64,000 nucleotides of DNA from contig NZ_BMQI01000017.1 of NCBI RefSeq assembly GCF_014648035.1, positions 23,131 to 87,130 on the forward strand. The letters are read 5' to 3'. The notes under the pieces are model-generated. The model made no database searches. It was not told where the DNA came from and saw nothing but the letters and a program-made list of their open reading frames with translations. Position numbers and translations under genes: made by a program. Below, one piece after another: positions 47,041 to 56,426 of the stretch (its first letter is position 1; every line of letters begins with the position of its first letter). The stretch is from Shewanella algicola. GTDB lineage: Bacteria; Pseudomonadota; Gammaproteobacteria; Enterobacterales; Shewanellaceae.

Positions 47041-48111
47041 TTACGACTTGTCTAGCAAGTTGTACTTTTTCAAAATGCCCCTGAGCTGATGGTAGCTTAA
47101 CCCTAATAAATCTGCGGTTTTTTTCTGGTTGTATTGCCCTTCAGCTAGCGCGCGTTGCAGTAAGTCTATTTCTGCATTTTCAGTGTATTCTTTAAAGTTT
47201 ATCGGAAACTCAATATTGCTGTGAGTGAGAGGAACTGGCAGAGTTTCTTCGTCTGTATCGACAGGCGCTGCAGGCAATTCTACTGGTTGCACTTGGCGTT
47301 CGCGGGTTTTAATTCGACCCGTTGGGCGATAAGGTGATGCAAAAGGGTCTAAAGTAATCTGGTCAATTTCTTGGCCTTCAGAACCTTCGCGGTACACACT
47401 GCGCTCAACCACGTTTTTTAATTCGCGGATATTACCGGGCCAATTGTGCATCATTAGTTGCTCAATGGCGATGGCGCCAAATCCGCCAAAATATTCAAGT
47501 CCGAGTTGTCTGGCCATACTCACAGCAAAGTGTTGTGCTAAAGGCATAATATCTTCAGTACGGCAACGCAGTGGCGGTAAGGTAATTACATCAAACGCTA
47601 AGCGGTCTAATAAATCGGCTCTAAACTCGCCGCTGTCGGCTAATGACGGTAAGTCTTCGTTGGCTGCGCAAATGAGTCGTACATCAGACTGTACTGTTTT
47701 ACTGCCACCGACACGTTCAAATTCGCCGTATTCAATGACCCGTAATAGTTTTTCTTGAATAAGCCCTGAGGTATTGGCCAGCTCATCTAAAAACAATGTG
47801 CCACCATCGGCTCGCTCAAAGCGGCCTTCATGTTTACCTTTTGCACCTGTAAATGCACCAGACTCATGGCCAAACAGTTCACTTTCGAGTAAGTTTTCAC
47901 TTAACGATGAGCAATTAAGCTTAATAAAGCTTTGATCCCAACGCGCTGACAAATAATGTAGCCGCTCGGCAATTAACTCTTTACCTGTGCCGCGCTCACC
48001 AATGATAAGTACGGGCTTTGAGAGGGGCGCAATTTTAGACACATGCTCTAATACTTCGAGTAATGCATTAGACTGGCCGATGAGATTATCTTGTTGGTAT
48101 TGTTTGCTCAC
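47041..48111 (-). CDS. pspF: PspF, sigma-54 activator of the phage shock operon
   Basis: This AAA+ enhancer-binding protein lacks a receiver domain, as PspF does. Walker A is GERGTGKE (38-45), the sigma-54-contacting loop is GAFTGA (85-90), and the C-terminal Fis-like helix-turn-helix is QKKTADLLGLSYHQLRGILKKY. The length is 356 aa (E. coli 325-330). PspF is normally held inactive by PspA. It is divergent from pspA across 192 bp, the standard arrangement. Confidence 0.95.
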   Translation of the reverse strand: MSKQYQQDNLIGQSNALLEVLEHVSKIAPLSKPVLIIGERGTGKELIAERLHYLSARWDQSFIKLNCSSLSENLLESELFGHESGAFTGAKGKHEGRFERADGGTLFLDELANTSGLIQEKLLRVIEYGEFERVGGSKTVQSDVRLICAANEDLPSLADSGEFRADLLDRLAFDVITLPPLRCRTEDIMPLAQHFAVSMARQLGLEYFGGFGAIAIEQLMMHNWPGNIRELKNVVERSVYREGSEGQEIDQITLDPFASPYRPTGRIKTRERQVQPVELPAAPVDTDEETLPVPLTHSNIEFPINFKEYTENAEIDLLQRALAEGQYNQKKTADLLGLSYHQLRGILKKYNLLDKS

Positions 48112-48244
48112 AGTAGCTTACTCGCAAAATTGTTAGTGAATTAGACTAATAATTGGTGAAAATCATAATAGATGGCTTAGTTAATAAATGAAAGTAAAAG
48201 TTAAATATTTGTATAACTCGTTAATATTGTTTAGTTTTTAAAAG

Positions 48245-48261
48245 TTGGCACGCAATGTGTA
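48245..48261 (+). promoter_or_regulatory. Sigma-54 promoter of pspABC
   Basis: TTGGCACGCAATGTGTA has a perfect -24 element TTGGCACG and a degenerate -12 (GTGT in place of TTGC). The E. coli pspA promoter also departs from consensus at -12, from memory. It lies 43 bp before the pspA ATG. Confidence 0.75.
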
Positions 48262-48303
48262 GTACCTATTGCGACATCCACGTTAATTTTTGAGGAATAT
48301 ATT

Positions 48304-48987
48304 ATGGGAATTTTCTCTCGCTTTGCAGATATCGTTAATTCAAATATCAGTGCAATACTTGATAAAGCAGAAGATCCAGAAAAAATGGTACGTCTGATCA
48401 TTCAAGAAATGGAAGACACGTTAGTCGAAGTTCGTTCAACCTCAGCCCGAGTGTTGGCCGAGAAAAAAGAATTACTTCGTCGTATCGGTCGAGTACAAGA
48501 ACAAGTTCAAGATTGGCAAAACAAAGCAGAGTTAGCATTATCGAAAGATCGTGAAGACTTAGCTAAAGCGGCCTTAATTGAAAAGCAAAAAACCGTTGGT
48601 TTGCTTGAAACACTTGAAATGGAATTGCAAGTCGTTGAAGAACATATCACGCGTTTAAAAGATGAAGTGGCACAACTTCAAGAAAAATTGAATGATGCCC
48701 GTGCTCGTCAAAAGACCATTATTATGCGTAAGCAAACTGCCACTTCGCGTTTAGAAGTTAAAAAGCAGCTTGATTCAAGTAAAATTGATGATGCAATGAT
48801 GAAGTTTGAGCAATACGAGCGCCGTGTAGAAGGCCTAGAAGCTCAAGTAGAATCATATGACTTAGGTAAAAAAGATTCACTTGCAGATGAATTTGCCGCC
48901 CTTGAAGCTGAAGATGCTGTTAATGATGAATTAGCTGCACTTAAAGCCAAAGTAAACGCAAAAAAACAACCTAAATCAAAAGCATAA
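48304..48987 (+). CDS. pspA: PspA phage shock protein A
   Basis: PspA is a peripheral membrane protein that binds stressed inner membrane, forms ESCRT-III-like assemblies and inhibits PspF. The 227-aa protein has the PspA N-terminal amphipathic helix (MGIFSRFADIVNSNISAILD) and coiled-coil helices throughout, such as EDPEKMVRLIIQEMED. GAGGAAT precedes the ATG. Confidence 0.97.
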   Translation: MGIFSRFADIVNSNISAILDKAEDPEKMVRLIIQEMEDTLVEVRSTSARVLAEKKELLRRIGRVQEQVQDWQNKAELALSKDREDLAKAALIEKQKTVGLLETLEMELQVVEEHITRLKDEVAQLQEKLNDARARQKTIIMRKQTATSRLEVKKQLDSSKIDDAMMKFEQYERRVEGLEAQVESYDLGKKDSLADEFAALEAEDAVNDELAALKAKVNAKKQPKSKA

Positions 48988-49008
48988 TAATTTTTTCAGA
49001 GGTGAGTT

Positions 49009-49248
49009 ATGGACATGGATCTTCTTATTGCACCAATTATCATATTTTTAGTAATTGTGGCGCCCATTTGGTTGATTCTTCACTACCGCAGTAAGCGACA
49101 AGTGAGCCAAGGACTCACAGAGGAAGAATTTGGCCAGTTGAATGATTTAATTGCGAAAGCTGAAAAAATGAGCCATCGCATAGAAACCTTAGAAGCAATT
49201 TTAGATACTGATTCACCAGAGTGGAGGGCGAAACATGGGCACAACTAA
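49009..49248 (+). CDS. pspB: PspB membrane protein
   Basis: PspB is a small inner membrane sensor component of 79 aa, with one N-terminal membrane helix (about 5-27) and a cytoplasmic coiled-coil (LTEEEFGQLNDLIAKAEKM). It works with PspC to sequester PspA. It overlaps pspC by 14 bp. Confidence 0.95.
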   Translation: MDMDLLIAPIIIFLVIVAPIWLILHYRSKRQVSQGLTEEEFGQLNDLIAKAEKMSHRIETLEAILDTDSPEWRAKHGHN

Positions 49249-49630
49249 CGGTCGTACGTTATACCGCAATCCTAAGAGTGGTAAAATAGCGGGAGTATGT
49301 TCGGGTATTGCTGACTATTTTAACTTTGAAACCTGGTTAGTGCGCGTGTTAGCGGTATCGATATTTCTCCTTGGTGGTACCGGTGTGGTGTTTGTGATTT
49401 ATATTGCGCTGTGGATGATACTAGATGTCAAACCACAGGCATTAGAATATGACGAACAACACAAAGACATCGAAGTTAAAAAGAAGGTATGGCAAGCCGG
49501 TGAGCCAGCAAAACGTGCCTTATTTGATGTCAGTCGCCAGTTTAATGGACTTGAAACTCGATTACAGCGACTAGAGAAACACGTTACGTCAGATAGCTTT
49601 GACTTAAAACGGGAAATCAATAGTCTTTAA
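49235..49630 (+). CDS. pspC: PspC membrane protein
   Basis: This 131-aa protein has the PspC domain: RTLYRNPKSGKIAGVCSGIADYF followed by a membrane helix around 42-65 (VLAVSIFLLGGTGVVFVIYI). A C-terminal coiled coil follows. It is the membrane partner of PspB. It is the last gene of pspABC. No pspD or pspE is present. Confidence 0.95.
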   Translation: MGTTNGRTLYRNPKSGKIAGVCSGIADYFNFETWLVRVLAVSIFLLGGTGVVFVIYIALWMILDVKPQALEYDEQHKDIEVKKKVWQAGEPAKRALFDVSRQFNGLETRLQRLEKHVTSDSFDLKREINSL

Positions 49631-49641
49631 TGATTCTAAAT

Positions 49642-49665
49642 GGGCGGTTTACCGCCCTAGTTTTA
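49642..49665 (+). terminator. Weak terminator after pspC
   Basis: GGGCGG-ttta-CCGCCC is followed by TAGTTTTA, a short poor T-run, so read-through to ycjX is likely. Confidence 0.6.
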
Positions 49666-49698
49666 TGATTAACCTAGATTTAGGAGCTGTCAGCTACC

Positions 49699-51141
49699 AT
49701 GAACTTTTTAGATCGTTCCTTGTTCAAAGTCAGCCAAACTGCACAATCTCTTGTACACCGTAGTACCGATCGCCATGTTAGATTGGCGGTTACTGGTTTA
49801 TCTGGTGCAGGAAAAACTGCATTCATCAGTGGTCTAGTGAATCAACTATTGCATGCTGGTAAAGGCAATAAACACAATCCATTACCATTATGGCAAGTTG
49901 CCAGAGAAGGTCGATTAATTGGCGTGCAGCGGGCTATGCAGCCTGACCTAGATATCGCCAGTTTTGACTATCAGGGTTCAATGAATGCATTAAATTCCTC
50001 ACCGCCTAAATGGCCAGCATCGACGCGAACGATTACTGAATTACGTTTGGCCATAAAGTACCAACCTCAACAAGGCATATTGGCCAAATTAACTGACACC
50101 GCCACCTTGTATGTGGATATTGTTGATTATCCAGGTGAGTGGCTACTCGATTTGCCGATGCTAAAACATGACTTTACTCACTGGTGTCTTTCACAGCAGC
50201 AAAATGTGGCGTGCTTGAGTTGTTCTCCTTGTTATGACGAATTTACCCAGGCAGTGAACAAATTAAACTTAGCTGAAGTCGCAGATGAGCAGCAACTCAA
50301 ATATGTCGCCGATCTTTACCAAAATTTGCTCGTTGACTTAGTTCGAAAGCAAGGATTTTATCATGCTCAGCCAGGGCGTATGCTATTACCCGGCGAGTAT
50401 GAAAACACGCCATTACTGGCTTTTTTTCCGTTATTGTCACTGAGCCCATTAAACCATTCAGAGTTGGCAGCAAGCCCTAATGACTCTCATTATCACGTAT
50501 TAAAGCGCCGTTATGAGCAGTATGTCTCTCAGGTGGTTAAGCCATTTTATCGCGATTATTTTTCACGTTTTGACCGTCAGTTAGTGCTGGTGGATTGCTT
50601 AAATGCGTTAAATCATGGCCAAGCACAATTTAATGATATGGGGCGTGCATTAAATAGCATTATGGAAAGCTTTCAGTTTGGTCAGTCGAGCTTGATTAAG
50701 CGGTTGTTTTCACCCCGTATCGACAAAGTATTATTTGCCGCGAGCCAGGTAGACCGGGTGACACGAGATCAGCAAAGCCATGTGTTGAGTTTATTAACGG
50801 CCATGCTGCAGCAAAGTCAGCATTACGCTAATTTTGAAGGCAGTGAAGTTGAAACTATGGCCATCAGTGCGATTAAGGCGACGCAGCATGGCATGGTCAA
50901 TACCGACAATGGTCAGCAAGAGGTGGTTAAAGGTACGGGCTTAGAAGGTAAGCAAATTACCGTTTATCCGGGAGATGTGCCGACAACCTTGCCAGATACC
51001 GCATTTTGGCAGCAACAGGGATTTAATTTTAATTCATTTTTACCACCTAATATCAGTCATTTAAATGAAGCTCATCCTAAGTTTGAGCATATACGTCTTG
51101 ACCATCTTTTAGAGTTTTTATTAGGCGACAAATTAACCTAG
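49699..51141 (+). CDS. ycjX: YcjX, DUF463 P-loop ATPase
   Basis: This 480-aa putative GTPase/ATPase of unknown substrate has a Walker A at 33-40 (GLSGAGKT), a switch segment with the conserved VDYPGEWLLDLPML, and a later DRVTRDQQSHV. The family is a consistent neighbour of psp genes and shows stress-linked expression. It follows pspC by 68 bp and probably shares the operon. Exact function is unknown. Confidence 0.93.
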   Translation: MNFLDRSLFKVSQTAQSLVHRSTDRHVRLAVTGLSGAGKTAFISGLVNQLLHAGKGNKHNPLPLWQVAREGRLIGVQRAMQPDLDIASFDYQGSMNALNSSPPKWPASTRTITELRLAIKYQPQQGILAKLTDTATLYVDIVDYPGEWLLDLPMLKHDFTHWCLSQQQNVACLSCSPCYDEFTQAVNKLNLAEVADEQQLKYVADLYQNLLVDLVRKQGFYHAQPGRMLLPGEYENTPLLAFFPLLSLSPLNHSELAASPNDSHYHVLKRRYEQYVSQVVKPFYRDYFSRFDRQLVLVDCLNALNHGQAQFNDMGRALNSIMESFQFGQSSLIKRLFSPRIDKVLFAASQVDRVTRDQQSHVLSLLTAMLQQSQHYANFEGSEVETMAISAIKATQHGMVNTDNGQQEVVKGTGLEGKQITVYPGDVPTTLPDTAFWQQQGFNFNSFLPPNISHLNEAHPKFEHIRLDHLLEFLLGDKLT

Positions 51142-51164
51142 TGGCATGAGTGTGAGTATCTTTT

Positions 51165-52250
51165 ATGAATCAGGCAAATAACGCTTCAGGGCTAAAAAAA
51201 TCGCAAGTCTTTAATGACACCGATCTTATCGATGAGCCACAAGCCAATCAATCAGCAGAGACAATCAAACCCACTCAATCTTTCAGTGAGGTTGAGTTTG
51301 TGTGTGAGCAAACCTTAGCGGAATTACCCGAGTCTATTAGCGACAGTATTGCGCCCAGCAAACCTAAACGTTGGTCAAAACTAGCGGTGTTATCGCTAAT
51401 CAGTGTAGGGCTTTTAGCTGTGGTACAAACAGCATTAGGGTTAATGGAATCATTTAATCAAAGCCCCTGGTTATTTGGTTTTTATGCCACAGTCTTGGGC
51501 ATTGTGAGTCTATGGGCTGGGGTCGGTGTGATTAAAGAATGGCGCAAGTTAGCCAATCTAAAAAAAGTCGCTGATCATCAGGCAAGAGCAGAGCGTTTGT
51601 CGCAAAGTATGCAAATGGGCGAAGCCAATAAGTTTATTTCGCCAATTTTGGCGAAATATCCCAATTCAGAAGCAAAACAACAGTATATTCAGGCCAGCAA
51701 TAAAGAACACAATGATGCAGAAATGGTTATGTTGTTCGACAAGATTGTTTTGAGTGAACGTGATTTATTAGCGAAAAAAAGGGTAAATCGATTTGCTGCT
51801 GAATCGGCATTACTCTTGGCTGCAAGTCCTTTGGCTGCGCTGGATATGGCGATTATTTTGTGGCGCAATCAAAAAATGATCAATGAAGTGGCTGCTATTT
51901 ATGGCATTGAGTTAGGTTATTGGAGCCGGATTAAACTTATTCGCAGTATCATTGTTAATGTCATCTATGCAGGTAGCACTGAAGTAATTACCGATTTGGG
52001 AACCCAGTTATTGTCAGTAGAAATGACCGGCAAACTATCAACCCGCATCGCTCAAGGTCTTGGTGGCGGCTTATTAACCGCTAGGCTAGGGTATCAGGCC
52101 ATGAATTTATGCCGTCCCATTGCGTTTACTTCAAACAACAAACCCAAATTAACTCAGGTGCATCAACACTTATTGGGTGAATTGACTCAGTTTACCTCAT
52201 CAATAATGGCCAGTAAAAAAGTAAAGTCTGAGGACAAAGTGAAGCGTTAA
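51165..52250 (+). CDS. ycjF: YcjF, TIGR01620/DUF697 membrane protein
   Basis: This 361-aa inner membrane protein has two hydrophobic helices near 73-93 and 100-120 and a third hydrophobic region later (SALLLAASPLAALDMAIILW) typical of DUF697. YcjF-YcjX pairs sit beside Psp genes in many gammaproteobacteria, so a joint role in membrane stress is likely. It starts 23 bp after ycjX. Confidence 0.92.
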   Translation: MNQANNASGLKKSQVFNDTDLIDEPQANQSAETIKPTQSFSEVEFVCEQTLAELPESISDSIAPSKPKRWSKLAVLSLISVGLLAVVQTALGLMESFNQSPWLFGFYATVLGIVSLWAGVGVIKEWRKLANLKKVADHQARAERLSQSMQMGEANKFISPILAKYPNSEAKQQYIQASNKEHNDAEMVMLFDKIVLSERDLLAKKRVNRFAAESALLLAASPLAALDMAIILWRNQKMINEVAAIYGIELGYWSRIKLIRSIIVNVIYAGSTEVITDLGTQLLSVEMTGKLSTRIAQGLGGGLLTARLGYQAMNLCRPIAFTSNNKPKLTQVHQHLLGELTQFTSSIMASKKVKSEDKVKR

Positions 52251-52410
52251 TATTAGCGAATTGTGTTTTTTATGTACAATTGAGGGTTGTTGACTAAAGT
52301 TAGTCTCCGATTCGGAAACGGAATAGCGTTCTGAATCTTCGGGCTGGATTATGGACTATGTCGTAAAAAATAGGACCGACACCAGCAAAATACGAAACAA
52401 GGAGACTCTA

Positions 52411-52755
52411 ATGAAGTCATCATTAACATTAACTGCAGTATTTATGTGCTTATGTTGTTTTTTTAGCACCTCATCTTTTGCTGCAGACTCAACTAAAACC
52501 AAATCGGTTGCCGAAGTATCCAAAAAAACAACCAAAGCCGTTGAGAAAAAATCCACCAAAGTACAAAACATTAACGTGAATAAGGCGAGTGTGACTGAGT
52601 TGCAGTCGCTCAAGGGGATTGGTAAAGCCAAAGCACAAGCGATTGTCGATTACCGTGCTAAAAATGGTAAGTTTAAAAACTTACAACAATTGACCATGGT
52701 TAAAGGTGTGGGAGAAAAACTGGTGAGTCAAAATGCCAAAACCATCAAATTTTAG
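52411..52755 (+). CDS. ComEA-like helix-hairpin-helix exported protein
   Basis: This 114-aa protein has a signal peptide (about 1-26, ending SSFA/ADST), a Lys/Ser/Thr linker, and one helix-hairpin-helix pair near 55-110 (VNKASVTELQSLKGIGKAKAQAIVDYR; MVKGVGEKLV). ComEA-type proteins bind DNA in the periplasm during natural uptake. The ATG at 52411 was chosen because GGAGAC precedes it. Confidence 0.9.
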   Translation: MKSSLTLTAVFMCLCCFFSTSSFAADSTKTKSVAEVSKKTTKAVEKKSTKVQNINVNKASVTELQSLKGIGKAKAQAIVDYRAKNGKFKNLQQLTMVKGVGEKLVSQNAKTIKF

Positions 52756-52773
52756 CCTGCGCTAATCAGTAAT

Positions 52774-52805
52774 AAAAAACGGAAGCCTTGGCTTCCGTTT
52801 TTTAT
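52774..52805 (+). terminator. Terminator between the ComEA-like gene and convergent yciK
   Basis: AAAAAACGGAAGCC/GGCTTCCGTTTTTT is a symmetrical bidirectional stem. Confidence 0.93.
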
Positions 52806-52818
52806 TAGCATAATTAAA

Positions 52819-53556
52819 TTATTGTGCGTTTAGTGCCTGACCATTGGTATTAATGGATTCATCACTCATTAAAAACAGGTACGTTGGCATAATTTGTTGT
52901 GCCGTTTTTAATGTCTGTGGATCTTCACCTGGGTAAGCTTTTGCACGCATTTCAGTACGGGTTGCGCCCGGATTAATGGTATTGACTCTCACAGAAGTAC
53001 CATCGCACTCATCGGCAAGTACTTGCATCATGCCTTCGGTAGCAAATTTAGAAAATGCATAAGGTCCCCAATATGCACGACCTTTACGGCCAACGCTACT
53101 AGAGGTAAAGATGATTGAGGCACAGGGTGCTTTGCGCATAATCGGCAACAAGGCTTTAGTCATAATAGCTTGAGCGGTGACGTTGACTTTCATGATGGCG
53201 TCTAATGAAGCAAGATCAATGTGCTCAAATGGTCCTAGGGCACCAAGTTCTGATGCATTATGCAAAAGACCGTCAAGGTGGCCAAACTGTTCTGCAATGG
53301 TTTCAGCCATATCAATATAGTTCTGTTCAGTCGCGCCTTTTAGGTCAAGCGGCACAATGGCAGGTGTTGGGTAACCGGCATTAACGATTTCATCATATAC
53401 TGTCTCAAGTTTTTTAACCGTTTTGCCTAACAAAATGACCGTAGCGCCATGCTTAGCATATTCAATTGCGGCGGTGCGACCAATGCCAGCACCCGCACCT
53501 GTTACCAAGATAGTTTTGTTATTGAGTGAATCTTTTACCGCTTGATATTCCAACAT
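52819..53556 (-). CDS. yciK: YciK short-chain dehydrogenase
   Basis: This NAD(P)-dependent oxidoreductase is 245 aa. The cofactor motif TGAGAGIG lies near 19-26, the NNAG equivalent is HNASELG, and the catalytic Ser-Tyr-Lys is SSSVGRKGRAYWGPYAFSK. It matches the YciK branch of SDRs; substrate unknown. Its promoter overlaps the palindrome at 53611-53629. Confidence 0.9.
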   Translation of the reverse strand: MLEYQAVKDSLNNKTILVTGAGAGIGRTAAIEYAKHGATVILLGKTVKKLETVYDEIVNAGYPTPAIVPLDLKGATEQNYIDMAETIAEQFGHLDGLLHNASELGALGPFEHIDLASLDAIMKVNVTAQAIMTKALLPIMRKAPCASIIFTSSSVGRKGRAYWGPYAFSKFATEGMMQVLADECDGTSVRVNTINPGATRTEMRAKAYPGEDPQTLKTAQQIMPTYLFLMSDESINTNGQALNAQ

Positions 53557-53610
53557 GATTGATTATTTCCTCTGAGCGCAATCGCCCGTCAAATCTAGAA
53601 CCGACTATAA

Positions 53611-53629
53611 TTTAAACGACCGTTTGAAA
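53611..53629. promoter_or_regulatory. PsrA-like operator in the yciK promoter
   Basis: TTTAAAC-GACC-GTTTGAAA is an imperfect inverted repeat close to the PsrA box form (G/C)AAAC-N2-4-GTTTG. It sits in the spacer of a minus-strand promoter for yciK, with -35 TTGTTT and -10 TATAGT 17 bp apart. PsrA is a fatty-acid-responsive repressor in Shewanella and Pseudomonas. It also lies about 190 bp before the lipase gene volA. Confidence 0.45.
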
Positions 53630-53815
53630 CAAATGATTGATAATTGTATGCGAATACGTCATTTGTATGTAACAAACTTGTAGCTAACTCTATAATTTTG
53701 CGTTAACTTGAGAATAGTTAAGGACTAACATAAGTCCTTTTGGTCGCATGATAGGACTATTGTGACCAATTCTTGGGGAAAACAAAATTATTAAAACAAG
53801 ATTTGGGGAAAAAAG

Positions 53816-56305
53816 ATGAAAAGACTCATTTTGGGTGTTGCAATAACATCTGCTCTCGGTTTAACGGCATGTGGTGGCGATAGTTTTAACGAAGCAAAAG
53901 AAAAAGCCGAACCTTTGGTGCCTGTATCGCATGTTCAATTTGATCCAGCAAACGGATTGCTTCCTGTACCAAACGATTTACTGTTTAGTGGTACCCTTGA
54001 TGGCACCCTTGAGATGCCCGGTGAAACCGGCATCGATTACACCGACCCTTCAATCGCACTTGGCGGTTTAGACGGTTGGTCAACTAGCTCACCAATTTCA
54101 ATAACAATGGAGCTAGCAACTGACCTTCAGGGTAATGCATTAACACTTGATACAGCATCTGTATCCCAACCCGGTGCAATCCGCGTGTTTGAAGCTACCG
54201 TGGGTGGATCACTGTCTACCGATCCTGAATGTACTTCAATGGCATCTGTATCGGCATGTAAAGTGGGCGAAGAGTTAACCTTTGGTGTTGATTTTGTCAC
54301 CACAGTATCGGGTGATAACGTGGTTATTGTGCCGCTAAAACCGTTAAAACCTATTCAATCTTATCTATACGTTGCCACCGACTTAATTCAAGACTCTTTA
54401 GGTCGCAGTGTTGCAGCATCGACTACCTATAACTTACTTAAGTTAGATATTGAAACTAAACCACTAGAAACAGCAGCACAATTACAGTTGCAAGGCCTAG
54501 TGAATAGTTACGAGAAAGGCGTGGCTGCAGAGCACGGTGTTGACGCTGAAGGTATTATTTTTTCTGGTCTATTTACCACGCAATCAGTAGCAAACGTATA
54601 TGAGACTGCTAAATTACTTATGGCATCAAATGAAGCGTATATGCCTTCATTTGTACAAACGCCAACGCCAGCAGGTTATACCGCAGCGCAAGCTTTAGGA
54701 TTAACGTCTGACAGCGGTTTAGCTTATACCTTGGCTGATATGGCCGATGTGTATACAGCCGAAATTAAACTGCCATTTTATGGTGACTGCTCATCAAGTA
54801 GTTGTGTTATTCCTGTGGTTGACGGTGTACCAACAGCACCTAACGGTCGTTGGTTTGCTCAAGGTGACAGCCCTGTATCTGTGTTATTAGCTCTGCAGGC
54901 TGGCACATTAAGTCAGGAGAACTTCTTTGCTCAGGCTACTGAGCAAGGCGTTGACCCACAAGCAGCGTTGGCCAATCCAGCATTACTTGCGGGTAAGCAA
55001 TGGTTGCTTGACGATGGCACATCGGCTGATATCTCCAAGCATTTAACTCGTTTAAATCCAATTCCTGCGATTCAGAGTTATGAAACAATCCCTGTGCAAA
55101 TTACCTTGCCTAATGCAGCTAAGTTAGCGGCATTTACGACTGCTCAAGGGGGCACGTTTGTTCCTCCTACCAATGGTTGGCCAACGACCATTACCATGCA
55201 TGGTCTTGGTGGCGGTAAAGAAATGAACCTAGCTTACGCGGGCACTTATGCCGCGGCAGGCGTTGCCACTATTTCAATGGATATGCCACTGCATGGTGAG
55301 CGTTCATTTGAAATCGGTAATGGCGGTGCTTATGAGATTTCTGCTACAGCGCCAAGCTATGGTGCTTTAGTGGGGCAACCAGAAGCTTACGCTAATGGTA
55401 ATCCTCTTGTGTTTGTAAACATTGCCAGTTCATTAACGGTGCGTGATAACTTCCGCCAAGCAACACTTGATCATTTAGCATTGCGCTTATTGTTACAGGG
55501 TATGGCAGGGCAATTAGCGGCTGCAGAGCAACCTCAAGTATTTGATGTCTCTAAAATCAGTGCTCAAGGCTTGAGTTTAGGTGCGATTGTGGGTACCACG
55601 TTCTCAACTTATGCAAGCACAGGCTTAGTTGACCCAACATCAGGCGAAAACTTACCAAATGCCTATGCAATTAACGCAAGCTCGTTAGTGGCTCCAGCGG
55701 GTGGTTTAGCGGGTGCATTTGCAGGTTCTGCGGCATTTGGTCCACAACTGTTTGCAAACGTAACAGCATCTGACGCATTTGCTGAGTTAGTTGCTGAGGC
55801 GAATACTGCAGGTTATGAAGTTGGCAGCGCTGAATATGAAGCATTAGTGCAAGCGGTTTATGCTGGGTTTATTCCATCGTTTGCGCTGGCAGTGCAAACC
55901 GCGGTTGATTCAGCCGACCCACTTAACCATGCCAGTATGTTAGCTGCGACAGAAGTACCTGTGCATTTAATTGAAATTGCAGGTGATGGTGCAGGTAACT
56001 TACCTGACCAAACTTTACCTAACAGTGTGGCTGGTTTCCCACTATCAGGTACTGAGCCATTAATTGCCGCTATCGGTTTAGATTGTGTCGATGCAACAAT
56101 GCCGGGTTCTGGTGCGGTGCGCTTCTCTAAAGGTCATCACAGCTCTATTGTGAGCCCAAGTGAAGTTGAAGGCGTTACCGATGGTATGGCTGCAGCTGCA
56201 ACAGCAGAAATGCAATCTCAAGTAGCGGGTTTTGCAATGACCGCCGGTGCAGGGCAGGCAACGATAGCAGTATCAAACAGTGACGTTATTCAAGGCTGTA
56301 ACTAA
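53816..56305 (+). CDS. volA: VolA/Pla-1-type extracellular lipase lipoprotein
   Basis: This large lipoprotein is 829 aa and starts with a signal peptide and lipobox LTAC (Cys19). The first part has the bacterial lipase N-terminal domain (FDPANGLLPVPNDLLFSGTLDGT). The alpha/beta-hydrolase region has an oxyanion part (TMHGLGGGKEMNLA), the nucleophile motif GLSLG, and a plausible late His in KGHHSSIVSP. Vibrio VolA is a surface lysophospholipase that releases fatty acids for FadL uptake; a similar scavenging role is likely. It is monocistronic. Confidence 0.88.
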   Translation: MKRLILGVAITSALGLTACGGDSFNEAKEKAEPLVPVSHVQFDPANGLLPVPNDLLFSGTLDGTLEMPGETGIDYTDPSIALGGLDGWSTSSPISITMELATDLQGNALTLDTASVSQPGAIRVFEATVGGSLSTDPECTSMASVSACKVGEELTFGVDFVTTVSGDNVVIVPLKPLKPIQSYLYVATDLIQDSLGRSVAASTTYNLLKLDIETKPLETAAQLQLQGLVNSYEKGVAAEHGVDAEGIIFSGLFTTQSVANVYETAKLLMASNEAYMPSFVQTPTPAGYTAAQALGLTSDSGLAYTLADMADVYTAEIKLPFYGDCSSSSCVIPVVDGVPTAPNGRWFAQGDSPVSVLLALQAGTLSQENFFAQATEQGVDPQAALANPALLAGKQWLLDDGTSADISKHLTRLNPIPAIQSYETIPVQITLPNAAKLAAFTTAQGGTFVPPTNGWPTTITMHGLGGGKEMNLAYAGTYAAAGVATISMDMPLHGERSFEIGNGGAYEISATAPSYGALVGQPEAYANGNPLVFVNIASSLTVRDNFRQATLDHLALRLLLQGMAGQLAAAEQPQVFDVSKISAQGLSLGAIVGTTFSTYASTGLVDPTSGENLPNAYAINASSLVAPAGGLAGAFAGSAAFGPQLFANVTASDAFAELVAEANTAGYEVGSAEYEALVQAVYAGFIPSFALAVQTAVDSADPLNHASMLAATEVPVHLIEIAGDGAGNLPDQTLPNSVAGFPLSGTEPLIAAIGLDCVDATMPGSGAVRFSKGHHSSIVSPSEVEGVTDGMAAAATAEMQSQVAGFAMTAGAGQATIAVSNSDVIQGCN

Positions 56306-56334
56306 TCCTTACTAATTAGTCGTCATTTTGATTC

Positions 56335-56361
56335 AAAACCCAGCAATTGCTGGGTTTTTTA
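56335..56361 (+). terminator. Terminator of volA
   Basis: AAAACCCAGCAA/TTGCTGGGTTTT with a T tail. The stem is almost the same sequence as the feoAB terminator. Confidence 0.92.
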
Positions 56362-56426
56362 TTCTCTATTTATCGATAATTACTGATAAAATAGCGCGAG
56401 ACAGTTTTTCCTATATGGAGCTAAAT

